Assembly (NCBI GenBank): GCA_015066565.1
Contig: SVOB01000002.1
Span: 62,001-126,000, forward strand
DNA from: Oscillospiraceae bacterium
GTDB taxonomy: Bacteria; Bacillota; Clostridia; Oscillospirales; Acutalibacteraceae
Length of the DNA stretch: 64,000 nt
Direction: 5' to 3'
Both the position numbers and the translations under genes were made by a program. The notes beneath the pieces were generated by a model. That model worked only from the letters and a program-made list of their open reading frames with translations, was not told where the DNA came from and did not search any database. Below, piece after piece: positions 33,794-41,676 of the stretch; within the stretch, counting starts at the first letter, position 1, and each line of letters starts with the position of its first letter.

Positions 33794-33987
33794 TGTTCTG
33801 CCTCCTTTCGTAGGTACATATATGCTTCCTACAACCTCATATTATGAAAGAAGGTGAGAACGGGTGAATAAAAGTTTGACTTTCGGCATAAAATAATTAT
33901 ATTGACATATTTTAAAATTGAAGAAAAATATATAAAAACAGAAGAAAAACAGAGAAAACAAAAGAAAAACTGATGCTGAAAATCAAA

Positions 33988-34011
33988 TTTGACCTTTTTT
34001 GACCTTTGACC
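33988..34011. promoter_or_regulatory. CtsR operator 1 (upstream of ctsR)
   Basis: TTTGACC-N3-TTTGACC is the reverse complement of the CtsR heptad repeat RGTCAAANANRGTCAAA, with an exact spacer. A third TTTGACC follows directly and overlaps the -35 box. Confidence 0.88.
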
Positions 34012-34033
34012 TTTCAGGCAATAAGGCTATAAT
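34005..34033 (+). promoter_or_regulatory. Promoter of the ctsR-mcsA-mcsB-clpC operon
   Basis: TTTGAC and TATAAT are separated by 17 bases. The -35 box lies in the third CtsR heptad, so bound CtsR would block RNA polymerase. Confidence 0.75.
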
Positions 34034-34046
34034 AGAAACTGTTAAA

Positions 34047-34069
34047 GGTCAAAGAAAGTCAAAGTCAAA
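34047..34069. promoter_or_regulatory. CtsR operator 2 (downstream of the transcription start)
   Basis: GGTCAAA-GAA-AGTCAAA matches the CtsR consensus on the plus strand, followed by a further GTCAAA. It lies about 10-30 bases after the expected start site. Confidence 0.85.
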
Positions 34070-34097
34070 AACAAAGGAAACAAAGAAGGTGACCGAA

Positions 34098-34547
34098 GTG
34101 AATTTAAGTAATGTTATTGCGCAGATGATTTCCGATATGCTCGACGACGAAGGCAGCACGGAAATCCAGCGAAACGAGCTTGCCGAAAAAATCGGCTGTG
34201 TTCCGAGCCAGATTAACTATGTAATTTCATCACGGTTCACGCCCGAGCATGGCTACATAGTTGAAAGCAGGCGAGGCGGCGGCGGTTATATAAGAATAAC
34301 CAGAGCCAATTACAGCGCATCGACCCTCAAAATGCAGTTGATTAACGCTATAGGCCCGTCGCTTGACGAAAAAACCTGTCGGGCGCATATCTTAAATTTA
34401 AACGGAAGAGATATAATCACCGCCCAGCAGGCAAAGCTGATGCTATCGGCGACAAACGAAAAGGCATATCTCAATATCCCTACCGAATACAGGGACAAAG
34501 CCAGAGCGGCTATATTCAAGAATATGCTTTTAACAACAATTGAGTGA
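34098..34547 (+). CDS. ctsR: Heat-shock transcriptional repressor CtsR
   Basis: The 149-residue protein shows the family core: an N-terminal winged helix-turn-helix with ELAEKIGCVPSQINYVISSRF and the arginine-rich wing VESRRGGGGYIRI, then a C-terminal domain. CtsR represses clp genes and is inactivated by heat and phosphoarginine tagging through McsB. GTG 34098 is chosen because AAGGTGA precedes it and the longer frame would cross the promoter and operators. It heads the four-gene operon. Confidence 0.95.
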   Translation: MNLSNVIAQMISDMLDDEGSTEIQRNELAEKIGCVPSQINYVISSRFTPEHGYIVESRRGGGGYIRITRANYSASTLKMQLINAIGPSLDEKTCRAHILNLNGRDIITAQQAKLMLSATNEKAYLNIPTEYRDKARAAIFKNMLLTTIE

Positions 34548-34564
34548 TATAGGAGGTATTTATT

Positions 34565-35071
34565 ATGATGTGTCAATCATGCGGTAAGGCGCAAGCCACC
34601 ACTCATTTTAAAAGAATTATCAACGGCGAGGTAACCGAGGGACATCTTTGTTCCGATTGCGCAAAGGCGCTCGGCGTAAACGATATGTTTTCATCCTTCG
34701 ATTTCAGCTTTTCGGATTTGCTCAGCGATTTCTTTGCGGATTCGCCGGTTGCGGCGCTCAGCGCAAACTCGGTTAAATGTGAGAACTGCGGTTCTTCGTT
34801 CAACGATATCGTAAACAGCGGAAGAATAGGTTGCGCGGATTGCTACGAAACGTTTTTCGACAAGCTTATGCCTTCAATTCAGCGGCTTCACGGCAATACA
34901 AAGCACGAGGGAAAGGTTCCGCTTAACGAGGTAACAAACGAAGATAAAACGGTTTCCGATGTCGCTTCGCTTCGTGAAGAACTCAATAAGGCGATTGAAA
35001 ATGAGGATTTTGAAACGGCGGCTAAGCTTCGCGATAAAATAAAGGAGTTGGAGGGAAAGAATAATGGCTAA
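34565..35071 (+). CDS. mcsA: McsA, activator of the protein-arginine kinase
   Basis: The 168-residue protein has CxxC zinc motifs (CQSCGK, CSDCAK, CENCGS, CADCYE) and a C-terminal UVR domain (LREELNKAIENEDFETAAKL). McsA binds and activates McsB and supports CtsR control. The start follows AGGAGG; ATG codons at 34565 and 34568 are both possible. It overlaps mcsB by 8 bases. Confidence 0.94.
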   Translation: MMCQSCGKAQATTHFKRIINGEVTEGHLCSDCAKALGVNDMFSSFDFSFSDLLSDFFADSPVAALSANSVKCENCGSSFNDIVNSGRIGCADCYETFFDKLMPSIQRLHGNTKHEGKVPLNEVTNEDKTVSDVASLREELNKAIENEDFETAAKLRDKIKELEGKNNG

Positions 35072-36068
35072 ATGGTATCTGACCGCAGGCGACCAGCGTG
35101 ACGTTGTTGTCAGCACAAGAGTAAGACTTGCAAGAAATATCAAGGGCTATCCGTTCCCGTGGCGACTCGACACACCTTCAAGACTAAAGGTCAACGAGAT
35201 TATTATAAAGGCTGCTGAAGACGAAAATCTCGGCTTGAAGACAATAAATATGAAAGAGCTGACTGCTTTCCAGGCGGCTTCGCTCGCCGAAAGAAAGATT
35301 ATCAGCGAGGAGTTTGCCTCCGATTCCGACGGCAGGGCGTTGCTTCTGTCCGAGGACGAGGACGTGAGCATTATGCTCTGCGAGGACGACCACATAAGGC
35401 TTCAGGTAATGAAAAGCGGTCTGTCGCTTGAAGAAGCGCTCAAAAAGGCTGATGAAATTGACGATAAGCTCAATAAACACCTTAACTTTGCCTTTGACGA
35501 GAGGCTCGGTTATCTTACCGAAAAGCCGCTTGACCTCGGAACAGGTATGAGAGCGAGCGTTATTCTTCATCTTCCCGCGCTTACGAACATAGGTCAGATT
35601 TCCCGCCTTTCCTCAACCGTTTCAAAATTAGGGCTTTCAATCAGCCCCGTTTTCGGCAACGGAACACAGCAGATAGGCGAGTATTACCAGTTGAGCAATC
35701 AGCTGACTCTCGGTATCAGCGAAAAGGCGGCGATTGCCAACCTTAAATCAATTACAACCCAGATTATAAATCAGGAGCGCTCAGCGAGAAAGGAACTTGT
35801 TTCCTCGCTCGCAGGTCAGGACAGAATCTACCGCGCTTACGGTATTCTTAAATCTGCAAGGCTTCTGACTACAAACGAACTTTTAGAGTATATTTCATAC
35901 GTCAGGCTCGGCGCGGCGGTAGGAATTTTACCGCTTAACACGGAAGAACTTGACGAAATGACTATTGTTATGCAACCTGCGTCAATCAACACCTGTAAAG
36001 GCGCAAAGCTTGACAGAATTGAGAGGGATAAGCAGAGGGCTGAGATGGTCAGAGAAAAATTAGAGTAA
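35064..36068 (+). CDS. mcsB: Protein-arginine kinase McsB
   Basis: The 334-residue protein is a phosphagen kinase-like enzyme (STRVRLARNIKGYPFP, GMRASVILHLPALTN). It phosphorylates arginines on client proteins, marking them for ClpC/ClpP. The motif usually written NEEDH in this superfamily reads CEDDH here (about residue 111-115), with acidic residues kept but Asn changed to Cys and the second Glu to Asp. The start lies inside mcsA, with GGAGGG just upstream. Confidence 0.93.
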   Translation: MAKWYLTAGDQRDVVVSTRVRLARNIKGYPFPWRLDTPSRLKVNEIIIKAAEDENLGLKTINMKELTAFQAASLAERKIISEEFASDSDGRALLLSEDEDVSIMLCEDDHIRLQVMKSGLSLEEALKKADEIDDKLNKHLNFAFDERLGYLTEKPLDLGTGMRASVILHLPALTNIGQISRLSSTVSKLGLSISPVFGNGTQQIGEYYQLSNQLTLGISEKAAIANLKSITTQIINQERSARKELVSSLAGQDRIYRAYGILKSARLLTTNELLEYISYVRLGAAVGILPLNTEELDEMTIVMQPASINTCKGAKLDRIERDKQRAEMVREKLE

Positions 36069-36098
36069 CGCTTTTAATAAACACTTATTGGCGTTACG
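36064..36098 (+). other. Intercistronic hairpin between mcsB and clpC
   Basis: GTAACGC and GCGTTAC form a short stem across about 20 bases. There is no T-tract, so it looks like an RNA processing or stability element rather than a terminator. Confidence 0.45.
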
Positions 36099-36118
36099 CG
36101 TAAAATGAGGTGATTAGT

Positions 36119-38584
36119 ATGTATAAATTCACAGGCTTTACGGAAAAGGCCAATAATGCTTTGAATTACGCCGTTGAAGCGGCTGAAGATTTAGGCCATA
36201 CCTATATAGGCAGCGAGCATATTTTAATGGGTATTCTGTCCGACAGCGCTTCGGTAGCCGGGACAGTGCTTTCAAGACACGGCATTACTGAAAGTAAAGT
36301 AGAAAGCCTTGTCAAAAGAATAATCGGCGTAGGTATGCCTACCCAGCTTACCCAAAACGATTTTACGCCTAAATCAAAGGAAATTCTGACTATTGCGAAT
36401 TCAGTAGCTCACTCTATGGGTCAGTCCCTTATAGGAACCGAGCATATTTTAATCGCAATCGCACGTGACGGAAATTCAAGCGCAAGCCAGCTTTTAAACC
36501 AGCTCGGAATTGCGGGCAGTACAATAGTAAACGAAATAAGCCAGGCGCTTATGGGCGGCAGAGGCTCTTCCTCAAATCAGTCTGAGGCTCAGAACGGCGA
36601 AAAAACAGTTGTTGAGCAGTTCGGAAGAGATTTGACCGAAATGGCTAAAAAGGGCGAAATCGACCCCGTTATCGGCAGAGAGGAAGAAATTGAACGTGTA
36701 ATTCAGATTCTGTCACGAAGAACCAAGAACAACCCCTGCCTTATCGGCGAGCCCGGCGTGGGCAAAACCGCAATAGCCGAGGGACTTGCGCTTAAAATCG
36801 CCACGGGCGAGGTTCCCGAGCTTTTAAAGGATAAAAAGCTCGTTTCCCTTGACCTTACGGGTATGGTTGCGGGAACTAAATACAGGGGCGATTTTGAAGA
36901 GCGAATCAAGGGCGTTATCGACGAGGTTATCTCTTCAAAGGATACAATCCTCTTTATTGACGAGGTGCATACGCTTATCGGTACGGGAAGCGCCGAGGGC
37001 GCCGTTGACGCGGCGAATATCTTAAAGCCGTCGCTTGCGAGAGGCGAACTCCAGATTATCGGCGCAACCACTCTTGACGAATACAGAAAGAATATCGAAA
37101 AGGACGCCGCGCTTGAAAGACGTTTTCAGCCCATAGTTGTTGACGAGCCGAGCGAGGAGGAAGCGATTGAAATTCTTAAAGGACTTCGTGACAGATATGA
37201 AGCTCACCACAAGGTTAAAATAACCGACGAAGCGATTGTCTCCGCCGTTAAGCTCTCAAGCCGTTATATCGGCGACAGATTCCTGCCCGATAAGGCGATT
37301 GACCTTATTGACGAGGCAGCTTCGAGAGTAAGGCTCAGAGCGTTTACCGCTCCTCCCGAATTGAAAACGCTTGAAAAGGCGTTGAAGGAAGCTCAGGCTG
37401 AAAAGGAAGCGGCTGTTTTGTCTCAGGATTTCGAGCGTGCAGCAACTCTCCGTGACGCAGAAAAGGGCTTGCAGATGAAGGTTGACGAAGCCAAGGCGAA
37501 GTTCAACGAACAGAACACGAGAATCAAGGACGAGGTAACCGAAAACGAGGTTGCCGACATTGTTTCTTCGTGGACGGGTATTCCGCTTTCACAGTTGACT
37601 GTTGAAGAAAGTCAGAGGCTTCTTAATCTTGAAAGCGAGCTTCACGAAAGAATAGTCGGTCAGAACGAGGCTGTTTCGGCTGTTGCAAAGGCTATAAGAC
37701 GAGGCAGGGTAGGGCTTAAGGACCCGAAAAGACCTGTCGGCTCGTTCCTTTTCTTAGGACCCACGGGCGTTGGTAAAACCGAGCTTTGCAAGGCTCTTGC
37801 GGCGGCTATGTTCGGCGATGAAAACGCTATGATAAGACTTGATATGTCCGAGTATATGGAAAAGCACACCGTTTCAAAGCTTATCGGTTCGCCTCCCGGC
37901 TACGTCGGCTTCGACGAGGGCGGTCAGCTTACCGAAAAAATCCGCAGAAAGCCTTATTCGGTATTGCTTCTTGACGAGGTCGAAAAGGCTCATCCCGACG
38001 TTTTCAATATTCTTCTCCAGATTCTTGACGATGGAATGCTCACCGACTCTCAGGGCAGAAAGGTCGATTTCAAAAACTGTATAATCATTATGACCTCGAA
38101 TATCGGCGCAAGGCTTATAACCGATAAAATCAAAAAGTTCGGCTTTGCTTCCGACGAGGATGAGGAACAGCAGGACGTTAAGGACGTAAAGGACGCCGTA
38201 ATGGGCGAGCTTAAAAACACCTTCAGACCCGAATTCCTTAACCGAATTGACGATATAATCGTGTTCAGCAGGCTTTCTAAAGACGAGATTGAACAGATTG
38301 CAGGCAGGATGCTTAATACCCTTAAGCAAAGAGCAAAGGATATGGATATCGAGGTCGATTTCTCGCCCGAGGTTATTACAAAGATTGCGGCGGCGGGCTA
38401 TGACCCAGTTTACGGCGCAAGACCGTTGAGAAGGGCTATCGGCAGTCAGATTGAGGATTTGTTAAGCGAAAAAATGCTTGACGGCACAATAACGGCTGAC
38501 GAAAAATATCTATGCACGGTAAAGGATGACAAAATCGTCTTTGAAAAGCAGGAAAAGGCTCTGACAAAAACAGAGTCGGAATAA
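36119..38584 (+). CDS. clpC: ATP-dependent Clp protease ATPase subunit ClpC
   Basis: The 821-residue protein has all ClpC parts. The N domain has two Clp_N repeats (about 1-145). AAA1 has Walker A GEPGVGKTA. A UVR-containing middle region (SQDFERAATLRDAEK) is followed by AAA2 with GPTGVGKTE and the D2 C-terminal domain. ClpC unfolds substrates, including phosphoarginine-tagged proteins, for ClpP. ATG 36119 follows GAGGTGATT. ClpP is not in the window. Confidence 0.97.
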   Translation: MYKFTGFTEKANNALNYAVEAAEDLGHTYIGSEHILMGILSDSASVAGTVLSRHGITESKVESLVKRIIGVGMPTQLTQNDFTPKSKEILTIANSVAHSMGQSLIGTEHILIAIARDGNSSASQLLNQLGIAGSTIVNEISQALMGGRGSSSNQSEAQNGEKTVVEQFGRDLTEMAKKGEIDPVIGREEEIERVIQILSRRTKNNPCLIGEPGVGKTAIAEGLALKIATGEVPELLKDKKLVSLDLTGMVAGTKYRGDFEERIKGVIDEVISSKDTILFIDEVHTLIGTGSAEGAVDAANILKPSLARGELQIIGATTLDEYRKNIEKDAALERRFQPIVVDEPSEEEAIEILKGLRDRYEAHHKVKITDEAIVSAVKLSSRYIGDRFLPDKAIDLIDEAASRVRLRAFTAPPELKTLEKALKEAQAEKEAAVLSQDFERAATLRDAEKGLQMKVDEAKAKFNEQNTRIKDEVTENEVADIVSSWTGIPLSQLTVEESQRLLNLESELHERIVGQNEAVSAVAKAIRRGRVGLKDPKRPVGSFLFLGPTGVGKTELCKALAAAMFGDENAMIRLDMSEYMEKHTVSKLIGSPPGYVGFDEGGQLTEKIRRKPYSVLLLDEVEKAHPDVFNILLQILDDGMLTDSQGRKVDFKNCIIIMTSNIGARLITDKIKKFGFASDEDEEQQDVKDVKDAVMGELKNTFRPEFLNRIDDIIVFSRLSKDEIEQIAGRMLNTLKQRAKDMDIEVDFSPEVITKIAAAGYDPVYGARPLRRAIGSQIEDLLSEKMLDGTITADEKYLCTVKDDKIVFEKQEKALTKTESE

Positions 38585-38620
38585 ACCGTAAAGCCCTTCC
38601 TTTAGGTAAGGCATAATATA

Positions 38621-38653
38621 AACCGCTCCGAGCATTTACTCGGGGCGGTTTTT
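38621..38653 (+). terminator. Rho-independent terminator after clpC
   Basis: A 12-bp stem (AACCGCTCCGAG / CTCGGGGCGGTT, one G-T pair) with a CATTTA loop and T tail ends the ctsR operon. Confidence 0.85.
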
Positions 38654-38902
38654 CGTAGGGAGCGATGTTTCGTAGGGAGCGGCGACCCCGACGCTCCAAA
38701 AACGCCTTCCCCTCGAGGTACTCCCTGTTAGGGAGATGTCAGCGTTAGCTGACAGAGGGTCTGGCGCCCGCTCCAAGGGAAGGTGGCGGCGAAGCCGACG
38801 GATGAGGTGTAGACGCATAACAACGGGAGGGCGCAGAGACCCTCCCCTACGAAGACATTTAAATTAAACACATACCGTAGGGACGAGCATTGCTCGTCCG
38901 TT
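38654..38902. repeat. Composite palindromic interspersed repeats (locus B)
   Basis: These bases between clpC and the LRR gene are repeats and no coding sequence is supported. A truncated CGTAGGGAGCG (38654) is followed by a full unit (38671-38852) sharing CCTTCCCCTC, GACGGATGAGGTGTA and AACGGGAGGGCGCAGAGACC with locus A. Inside this unit a separate hairpin is inserted (about 38718-38775, with GTCAGC/GCTGAC arms). A third palindrome, CCGTAGGGACGAGC...GCTCGTCCG, lies at 38876-38900. Confidence 0.8.
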
Positions 38903-38925
38903 TTTTATTATTAATCAAAATGAAA

Positions 38926-38951
38926 ACAGCCACCTCAAACGAGGTGGCTGT
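38926..38951 (-). terminator. Rho-independent terminator for the LRR/21-residue-repeat gene
   Basis: An 11-bp perfect stem (ACAGCCACCTC / GAGGTGGCTGT) has a T-rich tail on the minus strand. Confidence 0.85.
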
Positions 38952-38966
38952 AATTATTTGTTTAAT

Positions 38967-40361
38967 TTACGCTTTCTTGCAAACGCCGTTGGAATCAGCT
39001 TTCCATTTAACTCCGCTTACTGAGAAAGTCTTGCTCTTATACATTACGCAGTCAGAGCCGAAGTAGTATTTCTTTCCGCTCAAAGAAGCGAACTTCGATT
39101 TATAAGCGATACAATCCTTACCGATATAATACTTTTTACCGCTTACGGAAATGAGCTTTGACTTATATGCTACGCCGTCTTTACCCATGTAATATTTCTT
39201 ACCGTTTACAGAGATTAGCTTTTTTGTATAAGCAACACCGTCGGCACCCATATAATATTTTTTACCGTTTACAGAGATAAGTCTCTTTGTATAGGCAACA
39301 CCGTCGGCGCCCATATAATATTTCTTCCCGTTTACGGAAATAAGTCTTTTAGTGTAAGCCGCGCCGTCAGCGCCCATATAATATTTCTTGCCGTTTACGG
39401 AGATAAGACGCTTTGTAAACATTATTCCGTCCTTGCCGAAATAATACGTTTTGCCGTCAATAAGCTGCAATCCTTTTAACGGACTTGAATACCTGTAATA
39501 ATAAGTGTATCCGTCTTCTTGATACCAACCGATTTTGCAGTTGTAATTGACTTCAATCTGATTCATCTGATATTCGTTGACTTCAACATTGACGTTTGAC
39601 CATTCAAGCTCGTTTCCGCCGTAATTAATGGTTTTTAACTTTTCACAGTTACTAAAGGCGGAAGCTTCAATTAATTTAACGCTATCGGGAATATCTACGG
39701 ATGTCAGTTTTGTACAACCATAAAGAACACCGCCGCACAGAGCGACAACGCCTTGCGGGAAATTGATTTTTTCTAATGATAAACAGTTGCTGAAGGCTCC
39801 TCTTTCAATGCTTTTAATGCTGTTTCCCAAAACTGCAGACTTCAGCGAGGTGCAATAATAAAAAGCATATTCGCCGATTTTATTAACCGAGTCGGGAACG
39901 GTAATTGATTCTAACGCCTTACAGTAGTTGAAACAGTAGCTTCCGATGGTTGTAAGCGAATCGGGAAGCGAAATGCTTTTAAGCATTTTACAGTTGCTGA
40001 ACGCCCTGTTGCCTATTGAAACAACGCCTTTTTCAACAACAACGTCCTGTAATACTACGCAATCTGCAAAGGCATTTTTTGGAATATCTTTTATCCCACC
40101 GCTGATAACAATGCTTTCAAGGGTGTTTGAACCGCTGAAAGCTTTTTCAGCTATGGAACTAACCTTTTTACCGTTGATTTTCGAAGGAATTGTGACATGT
40201 GAATCATAACCGTTGTATTTGTTGATTGTAACTGTGCCGTCGCTGAGGGAATAATATGAAAAATCACCGCATACAGCCGCGAACGCATTGACTGATGTTA
40301 ATGAAAACGCTGTAATCATTATCATTAAAGCCATTAGAAAAGATAAACTTTTTTTAATCAT
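38967..40361 (-). CDS. Secreted LRR_5 protein with C-terminal 21-residue tandem repeats
   Basis: The 464-residue protein has a signal peptide (residues 1-28, ending NAFA). A block of BspA-type LRRs of about 23 residues follows (about 70-270), then eight near-identical 21-residue repeats (pattern LISVNGKKYYMGADGVAYTKR) to the end. Repeats with aromatic pairs and Gly are reminiscent of cell-wall or choline/glucan-binding repeats, so this end may hold the protein to the envelope or to glucan. The ATG follows AAGGAGG. The DNA repeat unit is 63 bases. It is only 54 bases downstream of the MacB-type permease gene. Confidence 0.83.
   Translation of the reverse strand: MIKKSLSFLMALMIMITAFSLTSVNAFAAVCGDFSYYSLSDGTVTINKYNGYDSHVTIPSKINGKKVSSIAEKAFSGSNTLESIVISGGIKDIPKNAFADCVVLQDVVVEKGVVSIGNRAFSNCKMLKSISLPDSLTTIGSYCFNYCKALESITVPDSVNKIGEYAFYYCTSLKSAVLGNSIKSIERGAFSNCLSLEKINFPQGVVALCGGVLYGCTKLTSVDIPDSVKLIEASAFSNCEKLKTINYGGNELEWSNVNVEVNEYQMNQIEVNYNCKIGWYQEDGYTYYYRYSSPLKGLQLIDGKTYYFGKDGIMFTKRLISVNGKKYYMGADGAAYTKRLISVNGKKYYMGADGVAYTKRLISVNGKKYYMGADGVAYTKKLISVNGKKYYMGKDGVAYKSKLISVSGKKYYIGKDCIAYKSKFASLSGKKYYFGSDCVMYKSKTFSVSGVKWKADSNGVCKKA
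38970..39473. repeat. Eight tandem 63-bp coding repeats
   Basis: Within the LRR gene above, 63-base units encode 21-residue repeats. The central copies are nearly identical at DNA level and the end copies diverge. They are in-frame coding repeats without spacers and therefore not a CRISPR array. Confidence 0.85.
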
Positions 40362-40415
40362 TTTGTATTGCCTCCTTATGATTTAAAAAGTTTAAAGAGT
40401 TTTATATATTAATTT

Positions 40416-41663
40416 TTAATCTCTTCTGAGTGCCTCAATCGGTGGCATAAGCGCCGCGCGCCTTGCAGGGTAAACGCCGAAGATAATTCCGATTGCGCTT
40501 GAAAATCCGACTGCGAGCGCAACCGTTGAAAGCTTAACCTGAAGCGGTACGTTCATAATATGTGAAACGAATATGGCGCCGACTACGCCTAAAATAAGAC
40601 CGATTATACCGCCTATCATACAAAGAATAATCGACTCGGTCAGGAACTGGAACATAATTGTTCCCGTTTTTGCGCCGAGCGCTTTTCTTATGCCGATTTC
40701 CCTTGTCCTTTCGGTAATGGAAACGAGCATTATGTTCATAACGCCTATACCGCCGACTATAAGCGAAATTGCGCTGACAGCGGCTATAAAGATAGTGAAA
40801 ATATGAATAACGGAATCGAGAAGGTCGATATAGGTTGCCATATTGACTACCGTATAACAGTCGCGCTCAAAGTTGTTATGTCTTGCCTTTATAAGATTCT
40901 GAGCCGCGTTTCCTGCGCTTTCAAGCTGGTTTTCGTCATTCGCTGTTATATAGACCGATTCGTACCTGTCGTCAGCGCCGACGATTTCAAGCGAAAGCGA
41001 AGCGGGAATCATAACCGAACAGTATTTGACCGACGAGCCGCCCGTAAGAGCCGACATCGATTCCATAGCCGAGTCGGAGTTGCCACCGAACATACTCATT
41101 CCGTTGTCGCCTACGCCGATGATTTTAAGCGAAACCGTAACCTCGTTATAGGTGTACTTGATTGTTTCGCCCACAACGTCCTCTCGTCCGAAAACCATAA
41201 GCGCGCTTCCGTTATCGATAACGGCAACCGGCTTTGCCGAAGCGTATTCTTCCTCGGTGAAAAACCTTCCGTAAAGGCAGTCTGTTTTCATTATTTTCTG
41301 GGCGTCGGGAGTGGCACCGAGCGTTATTCCTATGCCCGATTCGGTTTCGGTGGCGATTGCGCCCATTCCCATAACAATGGGCGAAGCGTAGTCAACGCCG
41401 TCAAGCTGTTTTATGGCGGCTATGTCAGCCGAAGTAATATAGTCGGTAGGCTCGGCGACGGACGAGTCGACGGTAATGTTGATTGCCGAAGCGCCCATAT
41501 CACGGATAAGACCGATAATATAATCTCTTCCGCCGTTTCCTACGGTGACAATAGCAATAACACTCGATACACCGATAATGATACCGAGCATTGTGAGAAG
41601 CGAGCGCATAAGGTTAGTGCGTATGCTGAAAATTGCTATTCTGATGTTTTCTTTGATATTCAC
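40416..41663 (-). CDS. MacB/FtsX-type ABC transporter permease
   Basis: The 415-residue protein has an N-terminal helix (LLTMLGIIIGVSSVIAI), a MacB_PCD extracytoplasmic domain (about 45-260) and three C-terminal helices with the FtsX motif LVSITERTREIGIRKALGA. This is the stand-alone permease form, which needs a separate ATP-binding protein. MacB-type systems couple ATP hydrolysis to periplasmic or cell-surface work through mechanotransmission, with an adaptor protein. The adaptor lies 13 bases upstream, but no ATPase gene is present in the window. Confidence 0.88.
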   Translation of the reverse strand: MNIKENIRIAIFSIRTNLMRSLLTMLGIIIGVSSVIAIVTVGNGGRDYIIGLIRDMGASAINITVDSSVAEPTDYITSADIAAIKQLDGVDYASPIVMGMGAIATETESGIGITLGATPDAQKIMKTDCLYGRFFTEEEYASAKPVAVIDNGSALMVFGREDVVGETIKYTYNEVTVSLKIIGVGDNGMSMFGGNSDSAMESMSALTGGSSVKYCSVMIPASLSLEIVGADDRYESVYITANDENQLESAGNAAQNLIKARHNNFERDCYTVVNMATYIDLLDSVIHIFTIFIAAVSAISLIVGGIGVMNIMLVSITERTREIGIRKALGAKTGTIMFQFLTESIILCMIGGIIGLILGVVGAIFVSHIMNVPLQVKLSTVALAVGFSSAIGIIFGVYPARRAALMPPIEALRRD

Positions 41664-41676
41664 AAACGAAAACTCC

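Noticed and set aside
38436-38818. Open frames on the minus strand across the clpC end and repeats
   Set aside because: They translate repeat DNA and the clpC terminator; there is no binding site and no domain.
38970-39473. CRISPR array
   Set aside because: The repeats are contiguous, in frame and without spacers, inside a coding sequence.
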